NCBI RefSeq assembly: GCF_009725165.1
Contig: NZ_WNZW01000006.1
Coordinates: 62,001 to 126,000 of the forward strand
Direction: 5' to 3'
DNA length: 64,000 bases
Source: Paenibacillus woosongensis
GTDB taxonomy: Bacteria; Bacillota; Bacilli; Paenibacillales; Paenibacillaceae
The number at the start of each line of letters is the position of its first letter. The stretch's first letter is position 1. Shown piece by piece: positions 44,479 to 54,498 of the stretch. The notes beneath the pieces are model-generated. The model was not told the origin of the DNA. It worked only from the letters and a program-made list of their open reading frames with translations, and made no database searches. The translations under genes were made by a program, and so were the position numbers.

Positions 44479-45756
44479 GTGAAAAGAAAGTCACTGCTAT
44501 TGATTATGGTTATGATCGTCACGATGGTGCTCAGTGCCTGCGGAGGCAAAGACAGTTCTGAAAGCGCAGCCAGCGGTGCCGAGGGCGGGCAAAGCAAGCA
44601 AAAGGTGAAGCTGAGCATCCTAGCCTGGAACAATGAGTCCGAAATGAAGCCGGTCCTGGAAGGGTTCCAGAAGAAATACCCGCATATTTCTTTCGATTTC
44701 CAATTTGCTCCGCCGGTCAAAGACTATATTTCGAAATTGCAGACGATGCTGCTGTCGGATTCCGCGACGGATATTTTTATGATCGCTGCCGAGAACCGCA
44801 ATGAAATTATCGATGGCGGACATGCGATCGATCTGACAGACTATCCGTTCATGGATGTGATGCTCGACAGCAATAAACCGATGCTGAGCAAGGACGGAAG
44901 AACCTACGCTTTTACACAAAACGGCTGGGTAGGCGGTTGGTTCTACAATAAGGCGTTATTTGAGAAAGCAGGTATTACGGAGCTCCCTGAAACTTGGGAT
45001 GAGTTCATCGCCGTGTGCTTGAAGCTGAAAGAGGCAGGAATTGTCCCGATTTATGATACCATGCAGGATTTGACGCAAATCCATTCGGCTCTATACGGGA
45101 ACATGGTGCTGTCCCAGGACCCTGATTTTGACGAGAAGATCTTTGCTGGCGAAAAAACATTTGCCGACGGGTGGACAGAAGTGTTTAAAGTGTGGAAAAG
45201 AGATTTGATCGATACGAAAATTTTGACCTCCGACATGATTGGCCTGACTGGAGATCAAGTCGAAAGCGAGTTTGCACTCGGCAATGTCGCGATGTTCTTC
45301 AGCGGCCCGTGGGTGATGGATAAATTGACGCAGGTGCCGGATCTGGATTTCGGAGTCATGGGTCTGCCTGGATTCGAGAAAGGCCAGAGCTACTATGTCG
45401 GGGCGCCAGGCGTAGGGTTTGCGGTGAATAGCAAGACGAAGAATAAAGAGGAAGCGCTGCTGTTCCTGGAGTACTTGAGCACGGAAGAAGGCCTGCAGCT
45501 GTTCTATGAGGGCACGAATTTAATCATGACAGCCAAAGGCTTCGAGGCGGAAGTGCATCCTGCCCTGCAAAACGCATATGAGGAAGGCCTGATGCAAGGT
45601 AGAATCTATTTGCCTATGGTAACTTGGCCAAGATACCAGGAAGCGCTCAGAAACCAATTCGTTGTATCGACCCAGGATATGGCTGTAGGTAAGATTACGC
45701 CGGAGGAAGCTGTTCAAGCCATTGATAAGAAATTCATTGAGATGGAGAGTTACTAA
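44479..45756 (+). CDS. Sugar ABC transporter binding lipoprotein (second system)
   Basis: 425 residues. Lipobox VLSAC (Cys about 21) after a basic signal. Binding-protein fold with VKLSILAWNNESEMKPVLEGFQKKYPH at the N side and a GGWFYNKALFEKAG segment. AAGGGGGAAC precedes GTG 44479. First gene of the set binding protein-permease-permease with a cre-like site; the upstream YesM/YesN pair may be its regulator. Confidence 0.93.
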   Translation: MKRKSLLLIMVMIVTMVLSACGGKDSSESAASGAEGGQSKQKVKLSILAWNNESEMKPVLEGFQKKYPHISFDFQFAPPVKDYISKLQTMLLSDSATDIFMIAAENRNEIIDGGHAIDLTDYPFMDVMLDSNKPMLSKDGRTYAFTQNGWVGGWFYNKALFEKAGITELPETWDEFIAVCLKLKEAGIVPIYDTMQDLTQIHSALYGNMVLSQDPDFDEKIFAGEKTFADGWTEVFKVWKRDLIDTKILTSDMIGLTGDQVESEFALGNVAMFFSGPWVMDKLTQVPDLDFGVMGLPGFEKGQSYYVGAPGVGFAVNSKTKNKEEALLFLEYLSTEEGLQLFYEGTNLIMTAKGFEAEVHPALQNAYEEGLMQGRIYLPMVTWPRYQEALRNQFVVSTQDMAVGKITPEEAVQAIDKKFIEMESY

Positions 45757-45785
45757 GGTCTAGCTCACTGAAAGGAAGATCAATC

Positions 45786-46670
45786 TTGGGTAAATTTATG
45801 CGACAGCTGCAATACCAGGTGTTTCTGATTCCGATTCTGATCATCTATACCTTGTTTACGATTTACCCGTTAATTCGCTCATTTATGCTCAGCCTGACTA
45901 ATTTTAACGGGTATTCAACGAACTATGACTTTATCGGCTTGAAAAATTATGCGCGCTTGTTCGCCGACAATGCGATCGTATCGGGAATATCATTTACGAT
46001 ATTGTTTGCGGTCGCAACAACGGTGCTGGTCACTTTGCTTGCGATTCCGCTAGCGCTTGTTCTGGATCAGAATTTTTTCAGCAAAAATGTACTGCGGGCG
46101 GTCTTTTTCTTCCCGTCCATTCCGAGCGGCCTGCTGTTGGCCTTTATCTGGGGGTTTATCTTCGCGCCGATTCCATCGGGGATTCTAAACACATTCCTGC
46201 GCGAACTGTTCGGGATGTCGGCACAGCCATGGTTATCCGATCCCGTGCTGGCCAAGGTATCGACGATTGTCGTCGCTGTTTGGGCCACGACCGGCTGGCA
46301 CGCGGTCATTTACCTGGCCTTCCTGCAGTCGATTTCCAAGGACTTCTTCGAGGCGGCGGCGATCGATGGGGCCAACAAGTGGCAGCAGATCCGCTACATT
46401 ACTATTCCGCTGCTGGCTCCGGCGATGACGGTGAGCGTGCTGCTCTTAATCACTAACGGCTTGAAGGTTTATGAGATCCCGTTTGCATTAACGAACGGCG
46501 GACCTGGATTTGAGACGCATACGATTACGCAGGTGATCGTGCTCCGGGGGATTTCCGAAGCTCAGTTTGGCCTCGCGTCTGCGATTTCGGTCATCTTCTT
46601 CCTTATCGTACTAGTGATTGGCTTCGTCCAATTCAACCTGATGCAGAAAAGGGAGGAGCGCATGCAATGA
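45786..46670 (+). CDS. Sugar ABC transporter permease (second system, MalF type)
   Basis: 294 residues, six membrane helices. EAA loop EAAAIDGANKWQQIRYITIPLLAP near 193. TTG 45786 follows AAAGGAAG, with ATG 45798 as an alternative. Overlaps the next permease by 4 bases (ATGA). No ATPase in the operon. Confidence 0.92.
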   Translation: MGKFMRQLQYQVFLIPILIIYTLFTIYPLIRSFMLSLTNFNGYSTNYDFIGLKNYARLFADNAIVSGISFTILFAVATTVLVTLLAIPLALVLDQNFFSKNVLRAVFFFPSIPSGLLLAFIWGFIFAPIPSGILNTFLRELFGMSAQPWLSDPVLAKVSTIVVAVWATTGWHAVIYLAFLQSISKDFFEAAAIDGANKWQQIRYITIPLLAPAMTVSVLLLITNGLKVYEIPFALTNGGPGFETHTITQVIVLRGISEAQFGLASAISVIFFLIVLVIGFVQFNLMQKREERMQ

Positions 46671-47491
46671 TAGGATCCAAACGGAAATTATGGATACTGG
46701 ATGTTCTTATGCTTCCTTTCGGACTGCTCACTTTTTTCCCTTTTTACATCATTATCGTCAACACGTTTAAAAGTGAGTTCGAAACGGCAACGAAGCCGGT
46801 CAGCTTGCCTACAAGCTGGAACTTCTCGAATTATGCCAGAGTCTTTGAGGAGACGCCGATACTGCGCAGCTTTGGCAACAGCTTGTTTCTGACCGTAACG
46901 GCCGTTATCCTGATGGTGCTGATCGGAGCCATGGCAGCGTATCCAATCGTATATAACCGGACTCGCGTAAACCGGGTCATTATGGGATATTTGCTGCTTG
47001 GGTTCATGGTTCCGTTTCAGACGCTGCTGGTGCCGCTGTTCCAGTTGATGACCAACTTGAAGCTGGTGGATAAGCTGTATGGATTAACGACGATGTATTT
47101 AGGGGGCTCGGTGTTTGTCTTCTTCCTGATCCTGGGGTATATGAAGACCATTCCGAAGGATCTGTCGGAGGCGGCCATCATTGATGGCTGCTCCATCTGG
47201 GGCATATTTTGGAAGATCATCCTGCCTTTGCTGCAGCCGATTACCGTAACCTGTGCCGTGCTGCAAACGATGTGGATCTGGAACGATTTCCTGTCCCCGA
47301 TGCTGTTCCTTAGCTCCCGGGAGAATACAACGCTCGTTCTGGAGATCTACAAGGCAAAGGGCGAATTCGCGGTCAATTGGCCGATGTTCATGACGATGAC
47401 GGTCATTACCCTTGCTCCTGTGTTTGTATTCTTTATCGCCATGCAGAAGCAAATCGTAGAGGGGATCGTTGGCGGGGCAGTGAAAGGATAA
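46667..47491 (+). CDS. Sugar ABC transporter permease (second system, MalG type)
   Basis: 274 residues, six membrane helices, EAA loop EAAIIDGCSIWGIFWKIILPLLQP. The ATG overlaps the preceding gene's stop (ATGA). It ends the second ABC operon; a terminator lies 120 bases downstream. Confidence 0.92.
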   Translation: MIGSKRKLWILDVLMLPFGLLTFFPFYIIIVNTFKSEFETATKPVSLPTSWNFSNYARVFEETPILRSFGNSLFLTVTAVILMVLIGAMAAYPIVYNRTRVNRVIMGYLLLGFMVPFQTLLVPLFQLMTNLKLVDKLYGLTTMYLGGSVFVFFLILGYMKTIPKDLSEAAIIDGCSIWGIFWKIILPLLQPITVTCAVLQTMWIWNDFLSPMLFLSSRENTTLVLEIYKAKGEFAVNWPMFMTMTVITLAPVFVFFIAMQKQIVEGIVGGAVKG

Positions 47492-47614
47492 GAGGAATTC
47501 AGGCAGTGAGAGATAAAATATTACGAAGTGCCAGATATACGATCAAATTCAGCCGAGCTGGGATAAAAAAAGCGTGGAAACAGGCTGGAAATTGAATAGG
47601 AACAACAAGCTGAA

Positions 47615-47650
47615 AGCTGCCTTCAACGGATGTTGGGGGTGGCTTTTTTT
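47615..47650 (+). terminator. Terminator of second ABC operon
   Basis: A 13-bp stem with G-T wobbles (AGCTGCCTTCAAC / GTTGGGGGTGGCT), four-base loop, then eight T. Confidence 0.85.
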
Positions 47651-47838
47651 TGTTAATCCAACCAGATAAGGGACTTTATGACTATACAAGATCAAATGTA
47701 AGTTAGCCGATAAAGATGATACATATTAATAAATTTAGGAAATGGAGGAAATAAGTTAGTTCTCGTCAGGACTCCTACTCTACTACGGCCGGCGACGAAG
47801 TCCTACACCCGGTAACATTCCGTTATTCCGGTGAGGAT

Positions 47839-50800
47839 TTGAACAGCTATGGAGAAGCGGCAGCCTGGACAACGACGATGGAGGCTACGCGCTCCAAGGA
47901 TACGCGAGTTTTTAATAAAACCTTCCAATCGAGCAGCAAGCCGGATATCCATTACTTAGGCGAGCAGCGCAGCGAGGAAGCAAGTACGCAGTACAAGCAG
48001 CAATTCACTTACGATGAAACGAAGGGCTGGAATGCTCCTGTTCAGGTCACCGAAAGTTATATGCAGGGAGGCCGTGCTTCAGAGCCTTTGTCCATTCATT
48101 ATCAATACAATGATGAGGGACTGGTGACGGCGGAAAATTGGAGTACGGGACAGGAGATCAGCTATGAATATACCGCATCTGCTGCTCTGTTCTTCTGGGC
48201 GCTGCCAAGTAAAATCAGCACCAAACTCAGCAGTAATCAGTCAAGGGTGGAGCAATATCAGTACAATAACCAGGGGAGCGTGCTGCAATCCAGCGTTAGA
48301 GAGAATAGCGCAAGCGGCAAGCTATTAGCTCAAACCGATTTCACATACGATGCTTACGGAAATATCGCCTCCTCCAATGTTAAAGATGATAAAAGAACGA
48401 ATACGGTGAACTATGCGTACCAATCTCCTTATGGGAAACATTTGCCGACAAAACGCTCGATGGTCGTTCATTCCGTGGATGGTTTTTATACCGAAGTTAG
48501 CCAACGTTATGAATATACTTCAGCGGGTGAAATAAAATCGGCAGAAGATGAGTCGGGAGCGGTGACCTCATATACTTATGATGTAATTGGCCGCCTGATC
48601 CAAACGCTTTACAGTGATCAGACCACGAAGACGGTGAGATATGAGGATGAGCTGAACACGGTCACGACTACGGGCACGGAAGGCATCGTCATCGTCGAAA
48701 AGTTTAACCCGCTTGGACTGCTCGTTCAGGAGAAGGTAGACGACGCTCTTTTTCAATACGTATATGACCAAGAAGGGAATATGAAGGAGTCTATAGACGC
48801 CGAGCGAAATAAAACCAGTTTTGTCTATGATGGCTTCAATCGCCTTACGGGAACTATCTTTGCAGACGGTTCCCAGGACAGAGTCGAGTATGATATGGTT
48901 GGCCGCACGACGACTTACACCGACCCTGCTGGCGTGAAGCATCAGGAGAAGACGGATCTGCTTGGAAATGTATTGGCGTTCGAGGAATCGAGAAATGGGG
49001 CATATGTTCCTTTGGAGCAGACGGTCTACGACTTGGAAGGCCACCCGGTGATCGTCACGGACGGAAATGGCGGACAGACCCGATATGAATATGATGCGCT
49101 TGGGCGTATGATATCTGTCTCCGATCCTGAGCTGCGTTCGACGCGTTATACGTACAGCTTGGCAGGTTATCTGACCAAAATTCAATATCCGGATAATACG
49201 TATGTAGAGAAGGAATACAACCAAGCAGGCAACCTGATCCGGCAAATGAATGAGGAACGGCTGGTTGAGGCATTCTTTTACGATTCACGAGGAAACCTGA
49301 TCAGATCGCTGGATCACGCGAGTCAATTTACGGAATACGAGTATAATAGCGATAATTTGCTTACCCTGATCAAAGCGCCTGGCCAGCAGATAAAATATAG
49401 TTACGATGCGATGGGGCGCCGTACCGGAATGGCCGATACTACAGGGAATACGACGTATACCTATGATCCGCAAAGCGGGTTGCTAACGAGGATCGCCTAT
49501 CCTGACGGTACGCAAATCGAATATTCCTATAACAAGCAGATGCGGACGGGATACACACTGAAGGATGCTTCCGGGAAAACGACAGGCGCTCAGTATACAT
49601 TGGATGCCATGAACCGGGTTAGCGCTCTGGATGTAGTGCATGATGCGTCAAGCAATGGAAGAATGGCGGCTTTTGCTGCCGGGTCCGGGTCGCCCGTGGA
49701 TCGAATGACCTTTGACTACCAAGCGAACGGACTGCTGCAGATCCAGTCTTCCAGTAATGGACTAAGCACCTCATACACGTATGAAGGCTATGACTTGACG
49801 GCGATGACGCTCGCGCCTGGGGCGGCGGGAAGGACGCTTAGAAGCGGCTCTGCAGCTCTTATGGGCGAGATGAGTGAGAATGCAGAAGTACAACGTGCTG
49901 CGGGCTTGCAGTTCACTTATCAATACGACGACAACAAGAACATTATTTCCCGCAGCCAGGACGGGGCCGACGATACCTTCGCTTATGATTCCCTGAATCG
50001 AATTCAAGAGGAGAATGGGCAAGACCTGAGCAAAAAGTACGTCTATGACGAACGCGGAAATCGCCTCGAGGTAGAGGGCCAGCAGGTTCGGGGCATGACG
50101 AATGCCGAATTCACCTTCGATAGCCTCAACCGTTTAACAAAAGTAACAGGCGAGAACGGTACAGCAGTCAGCTACAGCTATAACGGAGACGGCTTCCTAT
50201 ACGAGCGGGCTGAAGGAGCGGAGCGAACCCGCTATTACTATGACGAACAAGCGAAACTGATTGCAGAAGCAGACGTAAGCAATGGTTCACCAAGCATAAC
50301 CTACACCTACATCTACGATTTAGCCGGCCGGCTATGGTCCCGGGTGGATCAAGCAACCGGAGAAGTCCAGTATTATCAATTTAACGGTCATGGCGATGTA
50401 GTAGGTCTGGTCGATAGCGCGGGGAACCAGCTGAACAGCTACACTTACGATATTTGGGGCAACCCTGAGCTTGAGGAAGAGACCGTTCCGAATATCTTCC
50501 GCTACTCTGGAGAGTACTGGGATGCAACGACGGATTTGCAGTATCTCCGAGCCCGCTGGTATGATCCGAACGCGGGAAGATTCGCATCAAAGGATAGCTA
50601 TGAAGGGGACATTACTAACCCGCTAAGCCAGAACTTGTATACGTATGTGCATAATAATCCTTTGATTTATACGGATCCTAGTGGGCACAAAGTTTGGTTG
50701 ATTCATGGTACTTACTCAGATCCGACTACATGGACACCGGATTTTGTGAAATATGTGGAGGGTCTGTTTAATGAATCAAGTAAAGCGCTAGAGTGGACAG

Positions 50801-51282
50801 GAGAAAATAGCAAAGGTGCACGTTCTGATGCGGCTAAGGGTTTTGTAAACACAGTATATGAGTGGCACAGTAAGAATCCTGACGAACCTATTAGATTAGT
50901 AGGGCATAGTCATGGAGGAAATGTGGCAATCATGTTAGCTAATCTTCTGGAGGAAAAAGGGATGCAAGTCGAGACATTAATTACAGTAGCGACTCCCGTT
51001 AGGGAATATAACTTGAAGACAGAGGTCGGTCAACATATTCATATGTATAATAATAGAGATATTGTCCAAGGCGACATGGGAGGAAGTTGGTGGTGGGCAG
51101 GGTCTACATTTACAAGGAAATTTAAAGGTGCAGATAATGTGCGAGCGAAAGATGGGGAGACAGGCACAAGCATTCAAGCTCATTCAACCATGCACAGTAA
51201 TGTGGACATTTGGAAAAAATATATTGAGCCGATATTAAAATTAGGCCTTCATTCGAGTTCAAGTGGTAGAGGATCATTTTAG
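47839..51282 (+). CDS. RHS/YD-repeat protein, 5'-truncated, with alpha/beta-hydrolase C-terminal tip
   Basis: 1147 residues from TTG 47839. The same frame is open from 47755 without a start, signal peptide or ribosome site, so the N-terminal part of a normal RHS protein (usually hundreds of residues) is missing. YD repeats (Y.YD..GR, YEYDALGRM, Y-Y-N-G) fill residues 60-880. The conserved core end NPLIYTDPSGHK is at about 940-951, and from there a variable tip has an oxyanion LIHGT and nucleophile GHSHGG (Ser1024). NNRDIVQGD and STMHSN could supply the Asp and His. The tip is more AT-rich than the core. It resembles a lipase-type toxin tip. Confidence 0.85.
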   Translation: MNSYGEAAAWTTTMEATRSKDTRVFNKTFQSSSKPDIHYLGEQRSEEASTQYKQQFTYDETKGWNAPVQVTESYMQGGRASEPLSIHYQYNDEGLVTAENWSTGQEISYEYTASAALFFWALPSKISTKLSSNQSRVEQYQYNNQGSVLQSSVRENSASGKLLAQTDFTYDAYGNIASSNVKDDKRTNTVNYAYQSPYGKHLPTKRSMVVHSVDGFYTEVSQRYEYTSAGEIKSAEDESGAVTSYTYDVIGRLIQTLYSDQTTKTVRYEDELNTVTTTGTEGIVIVEKFNPLGLLVQEKVDDALFQYVYDQEGNMKESIDAERNKTSFVYDGFNRLTGTIFADGSQDRVEYDMVGRTTTYTDPAGVKHQEKTDLLGNVLAFEESRNGAYVPLEQTVYDLEGHPVIVTDGNGGQTRYEYDALGRMISVSDPELRSTRYTYSLAGYLTKIQYPDNTYVEKEYNQAGNLIRQMNEERLVEAFFYDSRGNLIRSLDHASQFTEYEYNSDNLLTLIKAPGQQIKYSYDAMGRRTGMADTTGNTTYTYDPQSGLLTRIAYPDGTQIEYSYNKQMRTGYTLKDASGKTTGAQYTLDAMNRVSALDVVHDASSNGRMAAFAAGSGSPVDRMTFDYQANGLLQIQSSSNGLSTSYTYEGYDLTAMTLAPGAAGRTLRSGSAALMGEMSENAEVQRAAGLQFTYQYDDNKNIISRSQDGADDTFAYDSLNRIQEENGQDLSKKYVYDERGNRLEVEGQQVRGMTNAEFTFDSLNRLTKVTGENGTAVSYSYNGDGFLYERAEGAERTRYYYDEQAKLIAEADVSNGSPSITYTYIYDLAGRLWSRVDQATGEVQYYQFNGHGDVVGLVDSAGNQLNSYTYDIWGNPELEEETVPNIFRYSGEYWDATTDLQYLRARWYDPNAGRFASKDSYEGDITNPLSQNLYTYVHNNPLIYTDPSGHKVWLIHGTYSDPTTWTPDFVKYVEGLFNESSKALEWTGENSKGARSDAAKGFVNTVYEWHSKNPDEPIRLVGHSHGGNVAIMLANLLEEKGMQVETLITVATPVREYNLKTEVGQHIHMYNNRDIVQGDMGGSWWWAGSTFTRKFKGADNVRAKDGETGTSIQAHSTMHSNVDIWKKYIEPILKLGLHSSSSGRGSF

Positions 51283-51320
51283 TTAAGATAATAAAGGTTT
51301 AATCTAAAGGGGGGAAGAAT

Positions 51321-51947
51321 ATGCCGATATGGTTAAGGCTTTTATTGATAGGTATAATAATGTTTAGTGCTTTCTCATTTGTATGGTTTCTTTTCGGTTC
51401 AACAGCGTACTTTCAAAGAGGTATGGATATTATTGGAACGACCTATTTGTTGGGAGCAGGTGTTCCAGTTCTATTGTTCGCTGTAGTGTTTACTATATTA
51501 CTAATTAAAGGATGGACTCCAACAAGTGGAGTAGATTATGTTGGAATTTGTGTAGGGGTGGGGTTATCAATACTACTCTCTGCTGTACTGATTCAAAGCG
51601 TTAATACCCACGGTTGGGCGAATGAAAAGATAAGGAGTGACGCATTAAAGATATCAGCAGATGGAAAATATGAATATCGAGTAGATTTAATTAATTTGTT
51701 CCAAAGAAATGGTTATGCACGATTATATCTTAAAAATGTTAGCACAGGAGAGGAAACATATATCTCAACTGAGATTCAGGTTCGTAAAATTAAAACTCTT
51801 GCGGTTGGTGAGGTTAATCATTGGATAAAGCTTGAGCCAACGGAAAATAAATCTCATTATATCCTTATTACTACAAAAGAACTTGGCATACCAGAGGAAA
51901 GGTTTGAAATTGATATTGCGACAAGAACTTCGAGAAAACTGGAATAA
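51321..51947 (+). CDS. Membrane protein, candidate immunity protein of RHS tip
   Basis: 208 residues, not recognised. Three hydrophobic helices (about 5-27, 37-62, 68-90) and a C-terminal soluble part of about 110 residues rich in beta strands. ATG 51321 after AAGGGGGG, 38 bases downstream of the RHS gene and with the same AT-rich composition as its tip. Immunity genes to RHS tips usually lie just there; a membrane location fits a lipase-type toxin. No other evidence. Confidence 0.6.
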   Translation: MPIWLRLLLIGIIMFSAFSFVWFLFGSTAYFQRGMDIIGTTYLLGAGVPVLLFAVVFTILLIKGWTPTSGVDYVGICVGVGLSILLSAVLIQSVNTHGWANEKIRSDALKISADGKYEYRVDLINLFQRNGYARLYLKNVSTGEETYISTEIQVRKIKTLAVGEVNHWIKLEPTENKSHYILITTKELGIPEERFEIDIATRTSRKLE

Positions 51948-52047
51948 ATAGTATTAAAAACTTATAGTGCCACATGTGGGTGTGGACTGTAACCCGTAAG
52001 ATGGATATTTTGAAAAAAGTGACCACTTACGGGTTTTTGAGTTTTAA

Positions 52048-52203
52048 ATACTATCGAGAATACACGGGAATGAACATCATGAAAAATTAGAACAGGCCTT
52101 ACTTAAGCAGGATCCAACTGTTGGAGTCAATCTTTTCTCTGGGGCATTTATATTCTTAAACCTTATAAATCTTATAGTGGAGTTGATAAGAGCATATGAA
52201 TAA
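52048..52203 (+). pseudogene. C-terminal remnant of unknown gene
   Basis: A 51-codon frame without a start (opens after TAA) reads GNEHHEKLEQALLKQDPTVG and then a hydrophobic run GAFIFLNLINLIVELIRAYE. Its end overlaps the next gene's start. It may be the tail of a displaced RHS tip or other gene. Confidence 0.35.
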
Positions 52204-52525
52204 GGATGTATTACTAGAATTATCCAAAGATCTAAATACTGAATATGAGATAGGGATTTGGTCAGAGACAACGGATTTCTTTGAAAGGCAGGATAATATC
52301 GTAGACTCTTCTATTAATTATAATGACAAACAGTATAATATTGTGATTAAACTAAAAGAGTTTAACTTAAATGCGGTTAAAACCATTTTCGCCTCATTAG
52401 TAAGATTTATAGAGTATAATTCGACATTCTATGTGAGAGAAGATAAAAAAGATTCATTCGTATACTATCTACTCTCTTCAACTGATAGCAAAAAAGCATT
52501 CTTGTTTTATATCGTTTTTCAATAA
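52196..52525 (+). CDS. Unknown small protein, candidate immunity
   Basis: 109 residues, soluble, not recognised; acidic/aromatic mixed sequence (NTEYEIGIWSETTDFFERQ; IVIKLKEFNLNAVKTIF). No signal peptide. The ribosome site is poor (GATAAGAG before ATG 52196). It lies downstream of the RHS gene in an AT-rich run of small genes; such genes are often immunity proteins, which is inference from position. Confidence 0.5.
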   Translation: MNKDVLLELSKDLNTEYEIGIWSETTDFFERQDNIVDSSINYNDKQYNIVIKLKEFNLNAVKTIFASLVRFIEYNSTFYVREDKKDSFVYYLLSSTDSKKAFLFYIVFQ

Positions 52526-52837
52526 ATTTATGACCTTGGGGGTGGAATCCTCAAGGTCTTTCTTTACCCCCACCCAGTACCAGTGCCTAATGGATCGGGC
52601 CGCAAGACATGGAGAACTTAAAACTCATCAATGCCTGTAGTAATTCGTTAGGCAACAATCCATATAAACGGTAATTGTTGTAATATCAAATATAATTATT
52701 CAAAATCTTTCCGAAATAGGTGTCATGCCCTCGTTAGATATAAAAACTTTTGGCAGTATAGATACCCAAAAACTCTTTGTAGCCTTAGCAACTGAAGCGG
52801 GCAGATAACCGAAAGGTGGTTAGAAAGGAAAGGAAGT
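52526..52837. other. Gap with terminator and gene remnant
   Basis: GACCTTG (52532-52538) and CAAGGTC (52552-52558) with a T-rich tail form a terminator. A startless frame at 52668-52808 ending MPSLDIKTFGSIDTQKLFVA-type sequence may be another remnant. No complete gene. Confidence 0.5.
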
Positions 52838-53509
52838 ATGAACAATAGTCTCCTTTTAAAAATAAGCGAATCATTGGATAGTGATCGATTAAGTTTAAGT
52901 GAACTGGCTGCTGAAATTAATGATATTATTTCGCAGCATGAGCTTAGTGAACAGCTAGAGTTACATGGAAGTATTAATAAGAAACAATTAGCCCGGCTCT
53001 ATAGTGTTCTTAACTTAGTTCATATGGATTCATCAGTGAAAGAGCATATAACATGGAATTATTTCAAGAACAAGTGTGATGAAACGGATACAACGTATAT
53101 TAATGAAGAGTTGCTTGAAGAAATCGTAGAGACTTATAGGGAAAGTAAGTATTTAGGGCTGGAGAGTTTGATTATTGATGCATTAAAAACAGACAAAATA
53201 CAATTAAATCAAATCTCAAAGTTAGAAAAATGCTTTTTCAGTAAGGCATTTATAAAAGAATCGGTTGCTTTTAAGCATAGAGAAATTATCCGAGATGGAG
53301 GAATCCTTGACAAGGAACAAGTCGTAACATTATTAAAGTACCGTGCGTATACAACGGTTGAATTGGCAATAGATCAGTCTGCAGTTTCTAAGGATGGTTT
53401 AATTGAAGTTCGCAAACCTAATCCTCATGAAAATGATAGAAAGCTGAGGGAGAAATTATTTCATAAGGCTCAAAACCTCTACAGCCATTCTGATAACAGA
53501 GGTGATTAA
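52838..53509 (+). CDS. Unknown helical protein
   Basis: 223 residues, almost all helical and polar, no signal peptide or membrane segment, not recognised. Features are SLSELAAEINDIISQHELSEQLELHG at the N side and many charged helices. ATG 52838 after AAAGGAAAGGAAG. It overlaps the next gene by 8 bases, so the two form a pair. Its place in the post-RHS region is the only hint to function. Confidence 0.55.
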   Translation: MNNSLLLKISESLDSDRLSLSELAAEINDIISQHELSEQLELHGSINKKQLARLYSVLNLVHMDSSVKEHITWNYFKNKCDETDTTYINEELLEEIVETYRESKYLGLESLIIDALKTDKIQLNQISKLEKCFFSKAFIKESVAFKHREIIRDGGILDKEQVVTLLKYRAYTTVELAIDQSAVSKDGLIEVRKPNPHENDRKLREKLFHKAQNLYSHSDNRGD

Positions 53510-53993
53510 GATTCAGTATTTTACAGACGAATTGTGGTCTAAGATAAACAGTGAAGATGAAGAAGAACGAAACGAAGCGAACCGCAAATGGGATGAGAAC
53601 GAAGCTCTATACAACCAGCGATTCCAAAAGTTAAAAGGTAAATTGCCTAGGCAAGTATTTGATTTATATAACTCTAGGAGCTTTCATGATTCAAACCTGA
53701 TCGAAGTTAAAATTAAGCAACTAGATACAAGCATTAAAAGACCGATAAATGTAGAAATAACCTTAACGGATGGAAAGAATTGTTGGCGCATTATTTATAA
53801 GAAGATTATCAAACTTCAAGTTGATTATTCTGAGAATGAATCTGCAGTTAGACCTCATGGATTTGGTGACTGGGGGTACGAGGAGATACTAGATGTAAAC
53901 GAGGATGTCCTGTCTCACGAAATTCTTTTTTCATCAGGCTCTAAGATACTCGTACACTTTAGCAATAAAATGATTGAGATATCTAAAATATAA
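53502..53993 (+). CDS. DUF4085-like protein
   Basis: 163 residues. The first part (IQYFTDELWSKINS) and the KLPRQVFDLYNSRSFHDSNLIEVKI segment agree with my recollection of DUF4085, a family of unknown role often seen near toxin genes. The C-terminal half is beta rich. The start, GTG 53502, lies inside the preceding gene. Presumably cotranslated with the helical protein upstream. Confidence 0.5.
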   Translation: MIKIQYFTDELWSKINSEDEEERNEANRKWDENEALYNQRFQKLKGKLPRQVFDLYNSRSFHDSNLIEVKIKQLDTSIKRPINVEITLTDGKNCWRIIYKKIIKLQVDYSENESAVRPHGFGDWGYEEILDVNEDVLSHEILFSSGSKILVHFSNKMIEISKI

Positions 53994-54120
53994 ACTATAG
54001 AGGGAGTTAATGCTATGGAAGAGTGATATGCACAAAGGCGAAGGCGTTTCCCCTCCCTGTAAGAGAAGATAGTTTAGTAGTATTTTGTAATAAAATATAC
54101 GGTAAAATAGGGGGCTAGAG

Positions 54121-54498
54121 ATGAAAGTCCTAAATATTAGTTACCCAACACCTCTATCGGAGATTTCTAAAAAAGATGATAATAATATTGATATTTTTAT
54201 TGAACTTGAAGATGGATCAACTATTACTGCGGTGGTTAGCACTGCACAAAACTTAATTACTCGAATGAAGGAAGACAATGTTAACTTTGTATCGCCTCCT
54301 CAACCTGATATTATTGTTAGTACTTTAACAGAAGAAAATATTAAAAAGGCAGTAGATGAATATGCAATTGGGGATGCCTTCTGGTTAAAATTGTTATACG
54401 TAGCTAGTTTAGATAAGAGTGTAATTGATATGGACAGAATTAATCAATATCTAAGCCAGTTAAAAAAGCTAAATGAGGAATTGCTTAACGGGGGATAA
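54121..54498 (+). CDS. Unknown small protein
   Basis: 125 residues, acidic, soluble, not recognised. Beta strands first (KVLNISYPTPLSEIS; IDIFIELEDGSTITAVVSTAQNL), helices at the end. ATG 54121 follows AGGGGGC. It ends the AT-rich run of small genes downstream of the RHS gene. Confidence 0.5.
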   Translation: MKVLNISYPTPLSEISKKDDNNIDIFIELEDGSTITAVVSTAQNLITRMKEDNVNFVSPPQPDIIVSTLTEENIKKAVDEYAIGDAFWLKLLYVASLDKSVIDMDRINQYLSQLKKLNEELLNGG

